64,000 bases of DNA. It comes from Qipengyuania gaetbuli (GTDB lineage Bacteria > Pseudomonadota > Alphaproteobacteria > Sphingomonadales > Sphingomonadaceae). The stretch spans positions 186,001 through 250,000 of the forward strand of contig NZ_JAIUZO010000002.1 in assembly GCF_020171365.1 (NCBI RefSeq), in the 5' to 3' direction. Of this stretch, positions 55,863 through 64,000 are shown piece after piece. A program made the position numbers and the translations under genes. How positions within the stretch are numbered: position 1 is the stretch's first letter; each line of letters begins with the position of its first letter. The notes beneath the pieces were generated by a model, which saw nothing but the letters and a program-made list of their open reading frames with translations, did not search any database and had not been told where the DNA came from.

Positions 55863-56531
55863 TCAGAACCGGTAGCTGACGCCGGCGCTGAGCACCCAGG
55901 GGTCGAGCTTGTGCTTGGTCTGGATGGCCAGCGTGTCACCGACGTACCACTGCGCGGTGGTGTCGACGAAATAGCGCTTGGCATCGAAAGTCAGGCCAAG
56001 TCCCTTGTCGTTGAGATCGACATCGAAACCGGCCTGCAGTGCAACGCCGAATTCGTCCGACAGGTCGGTGTCGGTCACGCCCAGCGGCAGGGTTGCCGCG
56101 CCGGGATCTTCGCCGACCCACAGGAAGTAGGTCGGGCCTGCGCCGACATAGGGACGCACCGCGCCGAGGTCGAAGTGGTACTTCGCGGTGAAGGTTGCCG
56201 GGATCACCTTGGCGTTCGACACCAGTTCGGCGCCGGGAAGGCCCGACACGGCATCGACGTCGTGCTGGGTCATGCAGCAGATCGTCTCGACCGAAAAATT
56301 GTCGCTGAAATAATATTCGATAGCCAGCGTCGGCACGAAGTTGTCGTTGGCCTTGGTCTGCGTATCGGCAGGCAGGCCGACGATGTCGGTGTCCACACGC
56401 GTGATTTCCCCGTCGGGGCTGACCAGCGTGCCCAGAAGCTTGACCTGCAGGTCGCCGGCTTCGGCAGATGCGGTGGCCGGGAAAGCTGCGATTGCCAGGG
56501 TGGCGAAGCTCAGCGCGAACTTGTTCTTCAT
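55863..56531 (-). CDS. ompW: OmpW family outer membrane protein
   Basis: A 222-residue eight-strand barrel. The signal NKFALSFATLAIAAFPATASA is cut after ASA near residue 22, and the protein ends with Phe in SYRF, the usual barrel end. Repeats of aromatic-rich strands such as PTLAIEYYFSDNFSVE and PYVGAGPTYFLW fit OmpW. Two adjacent cysteines (TICCMTQ) are unusual in this family. The FNR-like box about 100 bases upstream suits oxygen control, as known for OmpW in enterobacteria. Confidence 0.9.
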   Translation of the reverse strand: MKNKFALSFATLAIAAFPATASAEAGDLQVKLLGTLVSPDGEITRVDTDIVGLPADTQTKANDNFVPTLAIEYYFSDNFSVETICCMTQHDVDAVSGLPGAELVSNAKVIPATFTAKYHFDLGAVRPYVGAGPTYFLWVGEDPGAATLPLGVTDTDLSDEFGVALQAGFDVDLNDKGLGLTFDAKRYFVDTTAQWYVGDTLAIQTKHKLDPWVLSAGVSYRF

Positions 56532-56624
56532 GATTTCCGTCCTGGCGCTGCAGTGGCCGCCCTTTACGGCCGAGGTTGTTACAGCGCTCGCCAGTCCCAA
56601 TGCCCTTGGCGCAAGTCCCTGACC

Positions 56625-56638
56625 TTGATTTAGGTCAA
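56625..56638. promoter_or_regulatory. FNR-like box between ompW and the Crp/Fnr gene
   Basis: TTGAT-TTAG-GTCAA differs from the ideal TTGAT-N4-ATCAA at one place. If it activates at -41.5, the ompW transcript would start near 56590 with a leader of about 60 bases, whereas the regulator transcript would start right at its ATG. So I expect activation of ompW and perhaps autoregulation of the regulator. Confidence 0.7.
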
Positions 56639-56672
56639 TGCCGCCAGAGGTTTTGTACGGCATCGCCGCGCA

Positions 56673-57374
56673 ATGATGACCTTCGCCGAGCAATTCGACC
56701 GGTTTGCGCAGCTGCACCTGCCGGCACATCTTGGCGATGACGCCATCCTGCGGTTCCGCTCGCTGGCGCGCCCCGTGGACGCGGCGCGCGACGTTGCTCT
56801 TGGCCTCGACGAGGGGAGCGACCATCTCGTGTTCGTGTCATCGGGCGCGATAAAGCTGGTCGCCCATGCCTCGGCCGGTCGCAACCAGGTGGTCGCGTTC
56901 CATTTCCCCGACGAGTTGGTAGTCGTCCCTGCCCGCGCCGAGCATTCCTATACGCTGAGCACGCTGCGCAAGAGCGACCTCTTGGTGTTCGATTACGCCA
57001 GCTTCGCCGACCTTGCCCGCGGCGATCCTGCCGTATTGCGCAGCCTGCTCGACACAGCCCGCCGCTCGCTTTCGCGGTCGCGCGAAAAGTCGCTCACGCT
57101 CGGCCGCAAGACCGCCACCGAAAGGCTCGCCAGCTTCCTTGTTGGCATGGCGCACCGCATCGGCGTGGAGCGCGAAGGCCTCACCTTCATCGACCTGCCG
57201 ATGTCGCGGCGCGACATTGCCGACAGCCTCGGCCTGACCATCGAGACGGTGAGCCGCCAATTCACCATCCTGCGCGACCTGGGGATCGTCCGCACGGTCG
57301 GCAAGTCGGGCGTGCAACTGGTCGATCTGCGCGCCCTCGAGGCGCGGGCCGGATACCTGACCGAGGCCGCGTGA
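56673..57374 (+). CDS. Crp/Fnr family regulator without cysteines
   Basis: A 233-residue regulator. A cyclic-nucleotide-binding-like fold covers about 20-140; the winged helix at the C-terminus has the recognition helix SLGLTIETVSRQFTILRDLG. The E-T-V-S-R pattern is the FNR type that reads TTGAT. No cysteine occurs in the whole chain, so it cannot hold the oxygen-sensing [4Fe-4S] cluster of true FNR. It may work like FixK or DNR, driven by abundance, heme or NO. It sits between ompW and ccoN, both with FNR-like boxes. Confidence 0.88.
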   Translation: MMTFAEQFDRFAQLHLPAHLGDDAILRFRSLARPVDAARDVALGLDEGSDHLVFVSSGAIKLVAHASAGRNQVVAFHFPDELVVVPARAEHSYTLSTLRKSDLLVFDYASFADLARGDPAVLRSLLDTARRSLSRSREKSLTLGRKTATERLASFLVGMAHRIGVEREGLTFIDLPMSRRDIADSLGLTIETVSRQFTILRDLGIVRTVGKSGVQLVDLRALEARAGYLTEAA

Positions 57375-57389
57375 AATTTTTGACCAAAA

Positions 57390-57403
57390 TTGCGCTGGAT
57401 CAA
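57390..57403 (+). promoter_or_regulatory. FNR-like box upstream of ccoN
   Basis: TTGCG-CTGG-ATCAA keeps one perfect half and one three-of-five half. Its centre is 60 bases before the ccoN ATG. An activator at -41.5 would give a start near 57438 and an 18-base leader, an ordinary layout for cbb3 operons. Confidence 0.75.
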
Positions 57404-57455
57404 AGTTTGCCCGCCAACGGGTGGCTAGCAGCAGTGCCGGACAACGGAGATTTCA

Positions 57456-59123
57456 ATGCAAGCTGAATCTGCTCTCGGGCGCGTGGCACTATGGTTTGTC
57501 ATCGCCCTGCTGGCACTGGCGGCGATGCTATCGGCGAAGGACGGCGGTTTCGCCGCGCATGCGCTGATCGTCGCGGTGACGGCCTTCGCCCTCGTCCTGG
57601 TCAGCGCCGCAAGGTTCGATCCCACGACATCGCTCAACAGCTTCTTCCGCATTCCGCCGGGGGAAAGCCAGTATGACGACGACCCGGTGCGCTGGGGCGT
57701 GCTGGCGACGATGTTCTGGGGCCTGGCAGGCTTCGTGGCAGGGCTCTATATCGCCCTGCAGCTTGCGTTTCCGCAGCTCAATTTCGAGCCCTACCTCAAT
57801 TTCGGCCGCCTGCGCCCGCTGCATACCAGCGCGGTGATTTTCGCGTTCGGCGGCAATGCGCTGCTCGCAACCAGCTTCTACGTCGTCCAGCGTACCTGCC
57901 GCGCCAAGTTGGCCTTCCCCTCGCTCGCGCGCTTCGTGTTCTGGGGCTACCAGATGTTCATCGTGCTGGCGGCCACCGGCTATCTCCTCGGCGTTACGCA
58001 GTCCAAGGAATACGCCGAACCCGAATGGTACGTCGACCTGTGGCTGACCATCGTCTGGGTCGCCTATCTTATCGTCTTCGTCGCCACGATCGTGAAGCGC
58101 AAGGAACCCCACATCTACGTGGCCAACTGGTTCTTCCTCGCCTTCATCATCACCGTGGCGATGCTGCACGTGGTCAATAACCTCGCCATCCCGGTCAGCC
58201 TGACGGGTTCGCGCAGCTACCAGGTCTTCGCCGGGGTGCAGGATGCGCTGACCCAGTGGTGGTACGGCCATAACGCGGTCGGCTTTTTCCTGACCGCCGG
58301 CTTCCTGGCGATGATGTACTACTTCGTCCCCAAGCAGGCCGAGCGTCCGGTCTATTCCTACCGCCTGTCGATCATCCACTTCTGGTCGCTGATCTTCCTC
58401 TACATCTGGGCGGGTCCGCACCACCTCCACTATACCGCGCTGCCCGACTGGGCGCAGACGCTGGGCATGGTGTTCTCGGTGATGCTGTGGATGCCCAGCT
58501 GGGGCGGCATGATCAACGGCCTGATGACGCTGAACGGCGCCTGGGACAAGATCCGCACCGACCCGATCATCCGCATGATGGTCATGGCGCTCGCCTTCTA
58601 CGGGATGAGCACCTTTGAAGGCCCGATGATGTCGATCAAGGCCGTGAACAGCCTGTCGCACTACACCGACTGGACCATCGGCCACGTCCATTCCGGCGCA
58701 CTGGGCTGGAACGGCATGATCACCTTCGCCTGCGTCTACTACCTCGCGCCGCGCCTGTGGAAGCGCAAGCGGATGTATTCGCTGCGCATGATCAACTGGC
58801 ACTTCTGGCTCGCGACGCTGGGGATCGTCTTCTACGCCGCAAGCATGTGGGTGGCAGGCGTCACCCAGGGCCTGATGTGGCGTGAATACGGTGCCGACGG
58901 CTACCTCGTGAACAGCTTTGCCGACACCGTCGCAGCGCTCCACCCGATGTACCTCCTGCGTGCCTTCGGCGGCCTGCTCTACCTGTCGGGCTACGTCATC
59001 ATGATCTGGAACGTGTGGCAGACCCTCGCCGGTCGTGTCCGCGAGGAAGCTCCGATGACCGAAACCCCGCACGACGAGAACGCCGACCGTCCCCTTCCCC
59101 CTGCCGCCGTACCGGCCGAGTGA
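57456..59123 (+). CDS. ccoN: cytochrome c oxidase cbb3 subunit I
   Basis: A 555-residue membrane protein, the heme-copper catalytic subunit of the high-affinity terminal oxidase. Heme and copper ligand regions include [39 protein letters not shown], and the paired histidines in [15 protein letters not shown]. The low-spin heme site lies near [14 protein letters not shown]. The N-terminal 55 residues add two hydrophobic segments. The coding text is continuous, and the operon continues with ccoO after 8 bases. Confidence 0.96.
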   Translation: MQAESALGRVALWFVIALLALAAMLSAKDGGFAAHALIVAVTAFALVLVSAARFDPTTSLNSFFRIPPGESQYDDDPVRWGVLATMFWGLAGFVAGLYIALQLAFPQLNFEPYLNFGRLRPLHTSAVIFAFGGNALLATSFYVVQRTCRAKLAFPSLARFVFWGYQMFIVLAATGYLLGVTQSKEYAEPEWYVDLWLTIVWVAYLIVFVATIVKRKEPHIYVANWFFLAFIITVAMLHVVNNLAIPVSLTGSRSYQVFAGVQDALTQWWYGHNAVGFFLTAGFLAMMYYFVPKQAERPVYSYRLSIIHFWSLIFLYIWAGPHHLHYTALPDWAQTLGMVFSVMLWMPSWGGMINGLMTLNGAWDKIRTDPIIRMMVMALAFYGMSTFEGPMMSIKAVNSLSHYTDWTIGHVHSGALGWNGMITFACVYYLAPRLWKRKRMYSLRMINWHFWLATLGIVFYAASMWVAGVTQGLMWREYGADGYLVNSFADTVAALHPMYLLRAFGGLLYLSGYVIMIWNVWQTLAGRVREEAPMTETPHDENADRPLPPAAVPAE

Positions 59124-59131
59124 GAACGAGC

Positions 59132-59896
59132 ATGACAGACCAAGTCGTCAAAGAAACCGTCAAGGGCCACAAGCGGCTCGAACGCAACGTCACCCTGATG
59201 GCGGTCGCGACCTTCCTCACCGTCACTATCGGCGGCATCGTGGAAATCGCCCCGCTATTCTGGATCGACAACACGATCGAGAAGGTGGACGGGATGCGTC
59301 CCTACACACCGCTCGAACTCGCCGGCCGCGACATCTACATCCGCGAAGGCTGCTATACCTGTCACAGCCAGATGATCCGTCCGTTCAAGGACGAGGTCGA
59401 ACGCTACGGCCACTACAGCCTCGCGGCAGAAAGCATGTACGACCACCCGTTCCAGTGGGGCTCCAAGCGTACCGGGCCGGACCTTGCCCGCGTCGGTGGC
59501 CGCTATTCGGACGAATGGCACGTGCAGCATCTCAAGAACCCGCAGGATGTCGTGCCCGAAAGCGTGATGCCGCAGTACGGCTTCCTGGCGGAGGCAGACC
59601 TGTCTATTGCCGATCCGGCTGCCAACCTCGCGGCGCTTCGCCTGGTGGGCGTGCCCTATTCGGACGAGCAGATCGAGAAGGCCGAGGCCGACCTCAAGCT
59701 CCAGGCTGACCCTGCCGGCAATGCGGCGGACCTCGCTGCCCGCTATCCCAAGTCGCAGGTGCGCGATTACGACGGCAATCCGGCTCGCCTGACCGAGATG
59801 GATGCGCTGGTCGCCTACCTGCAGATGCTGGGCACGCTGGTCGATGTCGACAGCGCCGCCGCGCAGGAGGAACTCGCCACCGAGAAGGGGCGCTGA
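59132..59896 (+). CDS. ccoO: cytochrome c oxidase cbb3 subunit II
   Basis: A 254-residue membrane-anchored monoheme cytochrome c. The N-terminal anchor is [20 protein letters not shown]. The heme site is [13 protein letters not shown], and the distal Met is probably in [10 protein letters not shown]. It passes electrons from CcoP to CcoN. The ATG at 59132 is 8 bases after ccoN. Confidence 0.96.
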   Translation: MTDQVVKETVKGHKRLERNVTLMAVATFLTVTIGGIVEIAPLFWIDNTIEKVDGMRPYTPLELAGRDIYIREGCYTCHSQMIRPFKDEVERYGHYSLAAESMYDHPFQWGSKRTGPDLARVGGRYSDEWHVQHLKNPQDVVPESVMPQYGFLAEADLSIADPAANLAALRLVGVPYSDEQIEKAEADLKLQADPAGNAADLAARYPKSQVRDYDGNPARLTEMDALVAYLQMLGTLVDVDSAAAQEELATEKGR

Positions 59897-59898
59897 GG

Positions 59899-60057
59899 AT
59901 GTACGAAACCCTGCGCCACTTCGCCGACAGCTATGGCCTCGCAGCCATGATGGTCGCCTTCCTCGCGCTCTGCGCCTGGCCGTTCCGCCCCGGAGCACAC
60001 CAGCACAACCAGAACGCCGCCAATTCGATTTTCAAGGACATGCCCGATGGCGAATGA
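59899..60057 (+). CDS. ccoQ: cbb3 oxidase small subunit
   Basis: A 52-residue protein with one membrane span (GLAAMMVAFLALCAWPF) and a charged tail ending FKDMPDGE. CcoQ helps assemble and stabilise the oxidase. It starts 2 bases after ccoO, and its end overlaps the ccoP start by 11 bases. Too short for standard ORF cut-offs, but position and type make it secure. Confidence 0.9.
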   Translation: MYETLRHFADSYGLAAMMVAFLALCAWPFRPGAHQHNQNAANSIFKDMPDGE

Positions 60058-60964
60058 CGACAAGCGCATCGACCAGCCGACCGGGACCGAATTCGTCGGT
60101 CACGAATGGGACGGCATCGAGGAACTGAACACGCCGCTGCCGCGCTGGTGGCTGTGGACCTTCTACCTGACGGTCTTCTGGGGCCTCGCCTACACGGTGG
60201 CATATCCTGCCTGGCCGATGATATCGGGCGCCACGCAGGGCATGCTGGGCTGGACCAGCCGCGGCCAGCTGGCAGACGAGATGGATCTCGCCGACCAGGC
60301 CCGCATGAGCGTGAACGAGCGGATCGCCGCTCTGGACGTGGAAAAGCTGGCAGCCGATCCCGAACTGATGGAACAGGCCATCGCTGGCGGCGCCGCTGCA
60401 TTCCGCGTGAACTGTTCGCAGTGCCACGGATCGGGCGCAGCGGGCTATCAGGACCTCGGCTATCCCAACCTCAACGACGACGACTGGCTGTGGGGCGGTT
60501 CGATGAGCGAGATCGAATACACGATCACGCACGGCATCCGCCAGCCGGGCGAAGAGCGCCGCCAGGGCGTGATGCCCCCGTTCGACGGCGCATTCGATAA
60601 TGCCCAGATGGCTGCGCTCGTCTCGCACGTCCGGTCGCTCAGCGGCCTGGAACAGCCCAATGCCGCCGGCGCTGCCACCTATGCGGACAATTGTGCCGCC
60701 TGCCACGGCACCGCAGGCGAAGGGAACCGCGAACTGGGCGCGCCGCGCCTCGACGACGCCATCTGGCTGCGCGGCAGCAGCGCCGCAGCCATCCGGGCGC
60801 AGCTCGTGAACCCGAAGATGGGCGCAATGCCCGCCTTTGGCGAACGGCTCGATCCGGTGACCATCAAGATGCTGGCGGCATTCGTCCATTCGCGCGGGGG
60901 AGGCGAGGACTTCGTGGAGGCTCCGGTCGAAGAACCGGTCGCCGAAGCCGATGCCGCAGAATGA
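60047..60964 (+). CDS. ccoP: cytochrome c oxidase cbb3 subunit III
   Basis: A 305-residue diheme cytochrome c with an N-terminal anchor (PRWWLWTFYLTVFWGLAYTV). Heme sites are NCSQCHGSGAAG near residue 124 and NCAACHGTAGEG near residue 220, with distal Met in each half. It takes electrons from soluble cytochrome c. Its end overlaps ccoG by 14 bases. Confidence 0.95.
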   Translation: MANDDKRIDQPTGTEFVGHEWDGIEELNTPLPRWWLWTFYLTVFWGLAYTVAYPAWPMISGATQGMLGWTSRGQLADEMDLADQARMSVNERIAALDVEKLAADPELMEQAIAGGAAAFRVNCSQCHGSGAAGYQDLGYPNLNDDDWLWGGSMSEIEYTITHGIRQPGEERRQGVMPPFDGAFDNAQMAALVSHVRSLSGLEQPNAAGAATYADNCAACHGTAGEGNRELGAPRLDDAIWLRGSSAAAIRAQLVNPKMGAMPAFGERLDPVTIKMLAAFVHSRGGGEDFVEAPVEEPVAEADAAE

Positions 60965-62510
60965 CGATCCGCGGCAGGTAATCGAAGACGGGGTCGTCAA
61001 GACCAACGACCCCGTCTCGAGCGCCGTTGCCAGCCCCGAAGCGGCCACCCGCCGGCACGAGCCGCACCAGCCGCCGCGTCAGGACCTGCCCGAAAAGCTC
61101 TACGAAGCGCGCAAGGCGGTTCACAACAAGCGCATCGACGGCCCGTTCCGCCGATTCAAGTGGCTGGTTATGGTCGTCACCCTCGCGATCTACTACGGCA
61201 CACCGTGGATCCGCTGGGACCGTGGCCCCTACGCGCCCGACCAGGCAGTGCTGGTCGATCTCGCCAACCGCCGCTTCTACATGTTCGGCATCGAGATCTG
61301 GCCGCACGAATTCTACTTCGTCGCCGGCCTGCTGATCATGGCGGGCATCGGCCTCTTCCTCGTGACCAGCGCGGTCGGCCGCGCCTGGTGCGGCTATGCC
61401 TGCCCCCAGACCGTGTGGACCGACGTGTTCCAGCACGTCGACCGCTTCGTCGACGGCGACCGCAATGCGCGCATGCGCCTCGACGCGGCGCCGTGGACCT
61501 GGAGCAAGGTCATGCGCCGCGCCTTCAAATGGTCCATCTACCTCTTCATCGGGTTCTGGACCGGCGGCGCGTGGATTATGTATTTCGCCGATGCACCTAC
61601 CCTGGTGCATGATTTCTGGCGCGGAGAGGCCGCGCCGGTCGCCTACATCACGGTAGCCGTCCTGACGCTGACCACGGTCACGCTGGGAGGGTTCATGCGC
61701 GAACAGGTGTGCATCTACATGTGCCCCTGGCCGCGCATCCAGACCGCGATGATGGACGAAAAATCGCTGCTGGTGACCTACAAGGACTGGCGCGGCGAAC
61801 CGCGAGGCAGCGTCAAGAAGGCCGCCAAGAATCCCGGCCAGTTCGGGGACTGCATCGATTGTACCCAGTGCGTGCAGGTCTGCCCGACCGGCATCGATAT
61901 CCGCGAAGGACCGCAGATCGGCTGCATCACCTGCGCCCTGTGTATCGATGCCTGCGACCGGGTGATGAAGGACATCGGTCGCCCGCGCGGCCTGATCGAC
62001 TACGCCACGCTGGAGGACTGCGAGCGGGAGGCCGCAGGCGGCACCCCGCGCCCGCCGTGGAAGGCGCTGCTGCGCCCGCGCACGCTGGTCTATCTCGGCA
62101 TCTGGTCGGCGATCGGCTTCGCCCTGCTGTTCGCCCTCGGCACCAGATCACATCTGGACCTTACCATTTCGCCCGACCGCAATCCGCCCTTCATGCTGAT
62201 GAGCGACGGTTCGATCCGCAATTCCTACACGCTCAAGCTGCGCAACATGACCACCAGCCCTCGCGAGATGACCGTGGCGATGGAGGGGCTGGAAGGCGGC
62301 CGCTTCTGGACCGACCGCATCAGCCAGGATGCTGCGGCTCGCAGTCAGGCCTTCACCGTCCCGGCGGACGAGACGCGGACCGTCAGGGCCTATGTCGTCG
62401 CGCCTGCAGGCAGCGGCCAGCAGGACTTCACCTTCACGCTGGCGACCGACGACCAGCAACCCGAAACCGCCAGCGGCACGACCCGCTTCAGCGCACCGGA
62501 GAGCGAATGA
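60951..62510 (+). CDS. ccoG: cbb3 oxidase assembly protein CcoG (FixG)
   Basis: A 519-residue membrane protein with about five spans and two ferredoxin-type sites: CIDCTQCVQVCPTG and CITCALCIDACD near residues 304 and 324. Another Cys group lies in WCGYACPQTVW and IYMCPW. FixG takes part in copper loading of the cbb3 oxidase, probably by reducing copper. The C-terminal periplasmic domain (about 400-519) is immunoglobulin-like. The first part overlaps ccoP, and the stop overlaps ccoH. Confidence 0.94.
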   Translation: MPQNDDPRQVIEDGVVKTNDPVSSAVASPEAATRRHEPHQPPRQDLPEKLYEARKAVHNKRIDGPFRRFKWLVMVVTLAIYYGTPWIRWDRGPYAPDQAVLVDLANRRFYMFGIEIWPHEFYFVAGLLIMAGIGLFLVTSAVGRAWCGYACPQTVWTDVFQHVDRFVDGDRNARMRLDAAPWTWSKVMRRAFKWSIYLFIGFWTGGAWIMYFADAPTLVHDFWRGEAAPVAYITVAVLTLTTVTLGGFMREQVCIYMCPWPRIQTAMMDEKSLLVTYKDWRGEPRGSVKKAAKNPGQFGDCIDCTQCVQVCPTGIDIREGPQIGCITCALCIDACDRVMKDIGRPRGLIDYATLEDCEREAAGGTPRPPWKALLRPRTLVYLGIWSAIGFALLFALGTRSHLDLTISPDRNPPFMLMSDGSIRNSYTLKLRNMTTSPREMTVAMEGLEGGRFWTDRISQDAAARSQAFTVPADETRTVRAYVVAPAGSGQQDFTFTLATDDQQPETASGTTRFSAPESE

Positions 62511-62956
62511 TGACCAAGCGTTTCACGGGCTGGCACATGACCGGCATCCTCGTCGGAGGCTTCGGCGTGGTGGTCGCCGTCAATTTCATGATGGCCGGCC
62601 TTGCCGTGAACAGCTTCGGCGGAGTTGTCGTGGAGAATTCCTACGTCGCCAGCCAGAAGTTCAACGGCTGGCTGGCAGCAGCTGAAGAGGCCAATGAACT
62701 CGGCTGGTCGGCTCGTGTGGCACGAAATGGGGCAGGCCATTTGGAAGTCCAGACCGAGGGTACCCCCGCAGGCACGCTCGCGACGGCCGAACTGCGTCAT
62801 CCGCTCGGCCGGGCAGAACCGCTGCGCTGGCAGCTCGAGGCAGCAGATGACGGCCGCTTCGTCAGCGCCGCGCCTTTGCCCGAAGGACGCTGGCTGGTCC
62901 GCCTGACCCTTGCCGAAGGCGACCAAGAATACCGCATCGAGCGCCCCGTGGGATGA
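62507..62956 (+). CDS. ccoH: cbb3 oxidase assembly protein CcoH (FixH)
   Basis: A 149-residue protein with one anchor (MTGILVGGFGVVVAVNFMM) and a periplasmic domain with the family motif VVVENSYVASQKFNGWLAAA. FixH supports maturation of the oxidase. The start ATGATG overlaps the ccoG stop, and the stop overlaps the copper ATPase start as ATGA. Confidence 0.92.
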   Translation: MMTKRFTGWHMTGILVGGFGVVVAVNFMMAGLAVNSFGGVVVENSYVASQKFNGWLAAAEEANELGWSARVARNGAGHLEVQTEGTPAGTLATAELRHPLGRAEPLRWQLEAADDGRFVSAAPLPEGRWLVRLTLAEGDQEYRIERPVG

Positions 62957-64000
62957 ACGCTCTCGCCACTCCCCTGCCCGACGAGGCGCCGGCTCTGGTC
63001 GACAGCCGCTTCACCGTGCCGGGGATGCGGTGCGCAGGCTGTATCGCGAAGATCGAGCGCGGCCTTGGCGAAATCGATGGTGTCGACGCGGCGCGCGTGA
63101 ACTTCTCTGCCAAGCGCGTAGCGGTCCGCCACGATGCGCGGGTGGATGACGAAGCGCTGATCTCGGCGCTCGAACACCTCGGCTTCGAAGCGCAGCCGGT
63201 GGCCGCCAATCCGCTGGCGGAAGACGACCGGGAGGCAAAGCGCCTCTTCCGCGCGCTTGCGGTCGCAGGCTTCGGCATGATGAACATCATGCTTCTGTCG
63301 GTCAGCGTGTGGTCGGGCGCGGGCGGCGTGACGCGCGAGCTGTTCCACCTTCTTTCCGCCCTTATCGCCCTGCCGGTGGTGGCTTATTCCGGCCGGCCCT
63401 TCTTCGCCAGCGCAGCCATGGCGCTGCGGTATCGTCGGACAAACATGGACGTACCCATTTCGATCGGTGTCCTGCTGGCGACGGGCATGTCCTTCTACGA
63501 AGTGCTGACCGGCGGCGAGCACGCCTATTTCGACGGCGCTGTCATGCTGCTCTTCTTCCTGCTGGCAGGGCGTTCGCTCGACGCCATGATGCGCAACCGC
63601 ACGCGGGCAGGCATCGGGGCGCTGCTGTCGCGCATGGGCAAGAGCGCGGCCATCGTCCAGGAGGACGGCAGCACGCAGCGGATCGCGGCGGAGAACCTCT
63701 TTCCCGGCATGACCATGATCGTGGCGGCGGGCGAAGCCCTTGCCGCAGACGGCACGGTCGTTTCCGGCAAGGGCGCGCTCGACAATGCCATGCTGACGGG
63801 CGAAAGCACGCCCGAAGCCGTCGCCCCCGGCGATACGGTCCATGCTGGCGCGATCGCACTAGAAGGTCCGCTGACGGTCGAGATTACGGCGACGCAGGGC
63901 GATACTGCACTGGCGGAAATCGCGCGCCTGATGGACGAGGCGGGCCAATCGCGCAGCCGCTACGTGCGTATCGCGGACCGCGCCTCGCGGCTCTATGCGC
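62953..64000 (+). CDS. ccoI: copper-transporting P-type ATPase CcoI (FixI), 3' end cut
   Basis: The first 349 residues are visible. A heavy-metal domain carries GMRCAGCIAKIERG near residue 25. Four or more membrane spans follow, and the actuator domain shows the TGES motif in AMLTGESTPEAV. The CPx membrane motif and the DKTGT site lie beyond the window. CcoI exports copper for insertion into CcoN. By position it is the oxidase-linked pump rather than a detoxifying CopA. A ccoS gene may follow outside. Confidence 0.92.
   Translation, partial: MNALATPLPDEAPALVDSRFTVPGMRCAGCIAKIERGLGEIDGVDAARVNFSAKRVAVRHDARVDDEALISALEHLGFEAQPVAANPLAEDDREAKRLFRALAVAGFGMMNIMLLSVSVWSGAGGVTRELFHLLSALIALPVVAYSGRPFFASAAMALRYRRTNMDVPISIGVLLATGMSFYEVLTGGEHAYFDGAVMLLFFLLAGRSLDAMMRNRTRAGIGALLSRMGKSAAIVQEDGSTQRIAAENLFPGMTMIVAAGEALAADGTVVSGKGALDNAMLTGESTPEAVAPGDTVHAGAIALEGPLTVEITATQGDTALAEIARLMDEAGQSRSRYVRIADRASRLYA

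Overview
The window is GC-rich, tightly packed bacterial chromosome. Gene families and gene order suggest an alphaproteobacterium of the Sphingomonadales, probably Erythrobacteraceae. The pointers are AddA/AddB of the alphaproteobacterial type, a DivL-like kinase, a FixGHI/CcoNOQP cluster, Flp pilins, and a PccA/PccB/methylmalonyl-CoA mutase set. Almost everything looks like core genome. I see no insertion sequence, prophage, CRISPR array or rRNA operon. Many neighbours overlap by 4 bases (ATGA or GTGA), which indicates translationally coupled operons.

Layout. 0-3 kb: a cut-off DUF305 membrane protein, two GNAT acetyltransferases, a GcvA-like LysR regulator and thioredoxin. 3-14 kb: one long minus-strand operon, divL-tsaE-amgK-murU-addB-addA, leading to trxA. 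14-21 kb: ahcY, a small secreted protein, a peroxiredoxin, then hemerythrin-PLD-folE, a metallopeptidase, tRNA-Arg and a MutT protein. 21-25 kb: two Flp pilins, an M48 lipoprotein peptidase, accA and xerD. 25-30 kb: a large exported protein with a small membrane protein, divergent from aroK-aroB, a cyclase-family hydrolase and a GNAT protein. 30-40 kb: the propionyl-CoA route (pccA; pccB-mce-mcm), with bioB and three accessory genes in the same coupled run. 40-46 kb: tlyA, a lipoprotein, a structured non-coding or tiny-ORF locus upstream of ilvE, a LysR/pirin/azoreductase divergon and an MFS permease. 46-52 kb: an EamA exporter, NAD synthetase with an extra N-terminal helix-turn-helix, topoisomerase IB, a YghU-type GST and tRNA-Gln. 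52-56 kb: a thiolase-like protein, an enoyl-CoA hydratase and moeA. 56-64 kb: ompW, a Crp/Fnr regulator and the complete ccoNOQP-ccoGHI cluster for cbb3 oxidase. The last gene is cut by the window edge.

How the genes fit together. The right end is a microaerobic respiration module. A Crp/Fnr regulator with an FNR-type recognition helix sits between two FNR-like boxes, one facing ompW and one in front of ccoN. The 30-40 kb block sends propionyl-CoA to succinyl-CoA. It includes biotin synthase, whose product is the cofactor of PccA.

Most worth a second look: (1) an 18-codon ORF with a full-length Shine-Dalgarno, followed by stacked hairpins, one with a CUCCUCC loop, at 41.7-41.9 kb; (2) NAD synthetase fused in frame to a DNA-binding-like domain, with a perfect inverted repeat just before its start codon; (3) a histidine-kinase-like protein with tyrosine in place of the phospho-acceptor histidine, as in Caulobacter DivL; (4) a TetR-type palindrome in front of an uncharacterised 86-residue gene.
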